NCBI GenBank assembly: GCA_030628905.1
Contig: DAOVQB010000047.1
Span: forward strand, 1-24,608
From: DAOVQB01 sp023128935
GTDB taxonomy: Bacteria > Eisenbacteria > RBG-16-71-46 > CAIMUX01 > WJJG01
Reading direction: 5' to 3'
DNA: 24,608 nt
Part shown: piece after piece, positions 23,235-24,608 of the stretch
Layout: every line of letters begins with the position of its first letter
Position numbering within the stretch: the first letter of the stretch is position 1
The notes under the pieces: generated by a model
Databases searched by the model: none
Told to the model about the DNA's origin: nothing
Seen by the model: the letters and a program-made list of their open reading frames with translations, nothing else
Made by a program: the position numbers and the translations under genes

Positions 23235-23888
23235 ATGGCTGAATTCGCACATCTCCGAAGCAAAATCGCCAGGGAGGTCTTCGACTACCAGGTCCTCCAG
23301 GACGCGTTGTCGGGATACCGCAAGCCCCGGGACAAGGTCACGCAGCTCCTCGCCAATGGAACACTCATCCGGATCAGAAAGGGGCTCTATTGCTTCAGCG
23401 AGGCTTTTCGCCGGGAATCGGTTGTTCGCGAATACCTCGCAAACCTGATCTACGGGCCTTCGTATGTCAGTCTCGAATTCGCTCTGAGCCATCACGGCCT
23501 GATCCCGGAACGGGTCGAGACGGTGACCTCCGTTACCCCCCAACGCCCGCGAGAGTTCTTCACCCCTTTCGGTGTCTTTTCCTACCGCAAGCTGAACGAG
23601 CGAAAGTATTCCGTGGGCGCCGCTCTCGAAAAGGCGGGCGCCGCGACGTTTCTAATCGCGACAGCCGAAAAGGCGCTGGCGGACAAGGTGTGGACCGACA
23701 AGCGGTTCAGCGGAAGCCGTGTCGCGGACTTCGAGGACTACCTGCTTGATGATCTTCGTGTCGATCCGAATGTCATGAACCGGCTTGACATGTCCCGGCT
23801 GGAAGCAATCGCCAGCGCCTATCGGTCGATGAAAATCGATAATCTCGTCCGATTCCTGAAGCGATCGAGGAGGATCCGGCATGCATGA
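23235..23888 (+). CDS. abiEi: Type IV toxin-antitoxin system antitoxin, AbiEi family
   Basis: 217 residues from the ATG at 23235; a TTG at 23208 lies within the operator and is unlikely. The N-terminal winged helix (VFDYQVLQDALSGYRKPRDKVTQLLANGTLIRIRKGLYCF, about 15-54) is the DNA-binding, autorepressing part. It is followed by the family block GPSYVSLEFALSHHGLIPE, then FFTPFGVFSYRKL and ATAEKALADKVW. The C-terminal half neutralises the toxin without forming a stable complex in the studied systems. The stop overlaps the toxin gene start (ATGCATGA), giving translational coupling. Known AbiE systems give phage abortive infection and plasmid stabilisation. The ribosome site before the ATG is weak. 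Confidence 0.9.
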   Translation: MAEFAHLRSKIAREVFDYQVLQDALSGYRKPRDKVTQLLANGTLIRIRKGLYCFSEAFRRESVVREYLANLIYGPSYVSLEFALSHHGLIPERVETVTSVTPQRPREFFTPFGVFSYRKLNERKYSVGAALEKAGAATFLIATAEKALADKVWTDKRFSGSRVADFEDYLLDDLRVDPNVMNRLDMSRLEAIASAYRSMKIDNLVRFLKRSRRIRHA

Positions 23889-24608
23889 GGCGATCCGCAC
23901 CATGCTCGACGGTTACGCCTGCCAGACCCGCGACGACTACGCCAACGCCGTCCGTGAAATCCTGCAGGAAGTCGCTCTGCTCGGGCTCTGGCGGAGCAAG
24001 TTTTTCGAACACGCCGCCTTTTACGGCGGAACGGCTCTCAGAATCCTGCACGGATTGGACCGGTATTCGGAGCACATGGACTTCTCTCTGCTCGGGCCTG
24101 ACAATTCCTTCTCGCTCGATCGTTACGGCGACGCCCTCAAGCGGGAGATCGGGAGTTTCGGGTTCAGTGTGGAATTCGCCTCCCGTCAGGAGGCCCGAAC
24201 CGGGGCTATCGCATCGGCCTTTCTCAAGGCCAACGCAATCAGGCAACTGCTCGAGATCGAGGCCCCCGAGGAGCTTCTCGACGGCCTTCATCCCGCCAAG
24301 ACCCTCAAGATCAAACTGGAGGTCGACACCAACCCGCCCGGCGGCTTCGAAACCGAAATGCAGTACGTCCTGCAGCCCTTCCCCTTCGCAGTCCGCGTAT
24401 ACAACCTTCCCGATCTCTTCGCTGGCAAGCTGCACGCTGTTCTCTGCCGCAGGTGGAAGAATCGAGTGAAGGGGCGTGACTGGTACGACCTCGTCTGGTA
24501 CGCAGCGCGGCACCAGGCGGTCAGGATCAGCCACCTCGAATCCCGAATGAGACAATCGGCCGACTACACCGGAGATGATCAGCTGACTCTCGACGGGTTG
24601 CATACACG
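23881..24608 (+). CDS. abiEii: AbiEii/AbiGii-family nucleotidyltransferase toxin (3' end outside window)
   Basis: About 242 residues are visible from the ATG at 23881, seven nt after AGGAGG (23868-23873), overlapping the antitoxin stop by 8 nt. The nucleotidyltransferase motif GGTALR is at 49-54, followed by LDRYSEHMDFSLL. Further family segments are KTLKIKLEVDTNPPGG and DLFAGKLHAVLCRRWKNRVKGRDWYDLVWY. Family toxins transfer nucleotides (GTP-binding or tRNA-CCA-end modification in studied members) and are bacteriostatic. The second acidic motif, usually SEDLDF or SEDMDF, reads SEHMDF here: H65 replaces the first Asp, a single G-to-C change. This may weaken or abolish activity, or be a subfamily variant. 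The gene leaves the window intact. Confidence 0.9.
   Translation, partial: MHEAIRTMLDGYACQTRDDYANAVREILQEVALLGLWRSKFFEHAAFYGGTALRILHGLDRYSEHMDFSLLGPDNSFSLDRYGDALKREIGSFGFSVEFASRQEARTGAIASAFLKANAIRQLLEIEAPEELLDGLHPAKTLKIKLEVDTNPPGGFETEMQYVLQPFPFAVRVYNLPDLFAGKLHAVLCRRWKNRVKGRDWYDLVWYAARHQAVRISHLESRMRQSADYTGDDQLTLDGLHT

Noticed and set aside
22813..23448. A 211-codon plus-strand frame overlapping the AbiE promoter and antitoxin start
   Set aside because: Out of frame with the antitoxin and antisense to the IS91 and DUF4143 fragments; a chance open frame.

Overview
The window looks like a chromosomal accessory region of a Gram-negative, outer-membrane-bearing bacterium. It carries a TonB-dependent receptor and at least six exported proteins, or remnants of them, that end in a FlgD/T9SS-type Ig-like C-terminal domain (PNP...VYD..GR.VR.L...G...W.G.D..G....GxYF). 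It also has beta-propeller and beta-helix secreted proteins, GC-rich codon use and GGAGG ribosome sites. This style fits uncultivated FCB-group lineages (Eisenbacteria, Krumholzibacteria, Latescibacteria and similar); the assignment is inference. No rRNA, tRNA, CRISPR array or intact insertion sequence was seen.

Layout. 1-1755: 3' part of a TonB-dependent receptor, then a YfiR-like periplasmic gene 4 nt later. 1756-2117: non-coding with a tandem 37-bp repeat. 2118-7777: metabolic or housekeeping-like genes (methyltransferase, RNHCP zinc-ribbon protein, secreted endonuclease/exonuclease/phosphatase-fold protein, PLP aminotransferase, COG0731-type radical SAM protein, nitroreductase). 8056-8478: a small three-helix membrane protein. 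8703-11612: FG-GAP/VCBS-type exported proteins, one intact, one shortened, one only a relic. 11641-22690: a repetitive block with three right-handed beta-helix exported paralogues (11732-13015, 18272-19265, 21540-22547, all minus strand), a fourth fragment on the plus strand (16393-16566), a secreted S8 protease, and two full-length DUF4143-type AAA ATPases. 22825-23123: fused scraps of another DUF4143 ATPase and an IS91-family transposase. 23159-24608: an AbiE-type type IV toxin-antitoxin operon with promoter and palindromic operator, the toxin cut by the window end.

The most unusual feature is the beta-helix/ATPase block. The paralogues share a nearly identical leader, signal peptide and a 17-residue C-terminal tail (TPVTESTWGGIKAMFRR), with divergent cores. 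Every copy lies next to a DUF4143 ATPase or a piece of one. A 69-bp ATPase scrap at 11641-11709, joined to the 3' flank of copy 1, shows that the convergent ATPase/beta-helix pair seen at 16977-19265 once existed there too. This suggests a duplicated two-gene module, now decaying by deletion and recombination. Both intact ATPase genes have promoters placed so that the mRNA would be leaderless. Several exported genes here have lost their middles but kept signal peptide and sorting domain.
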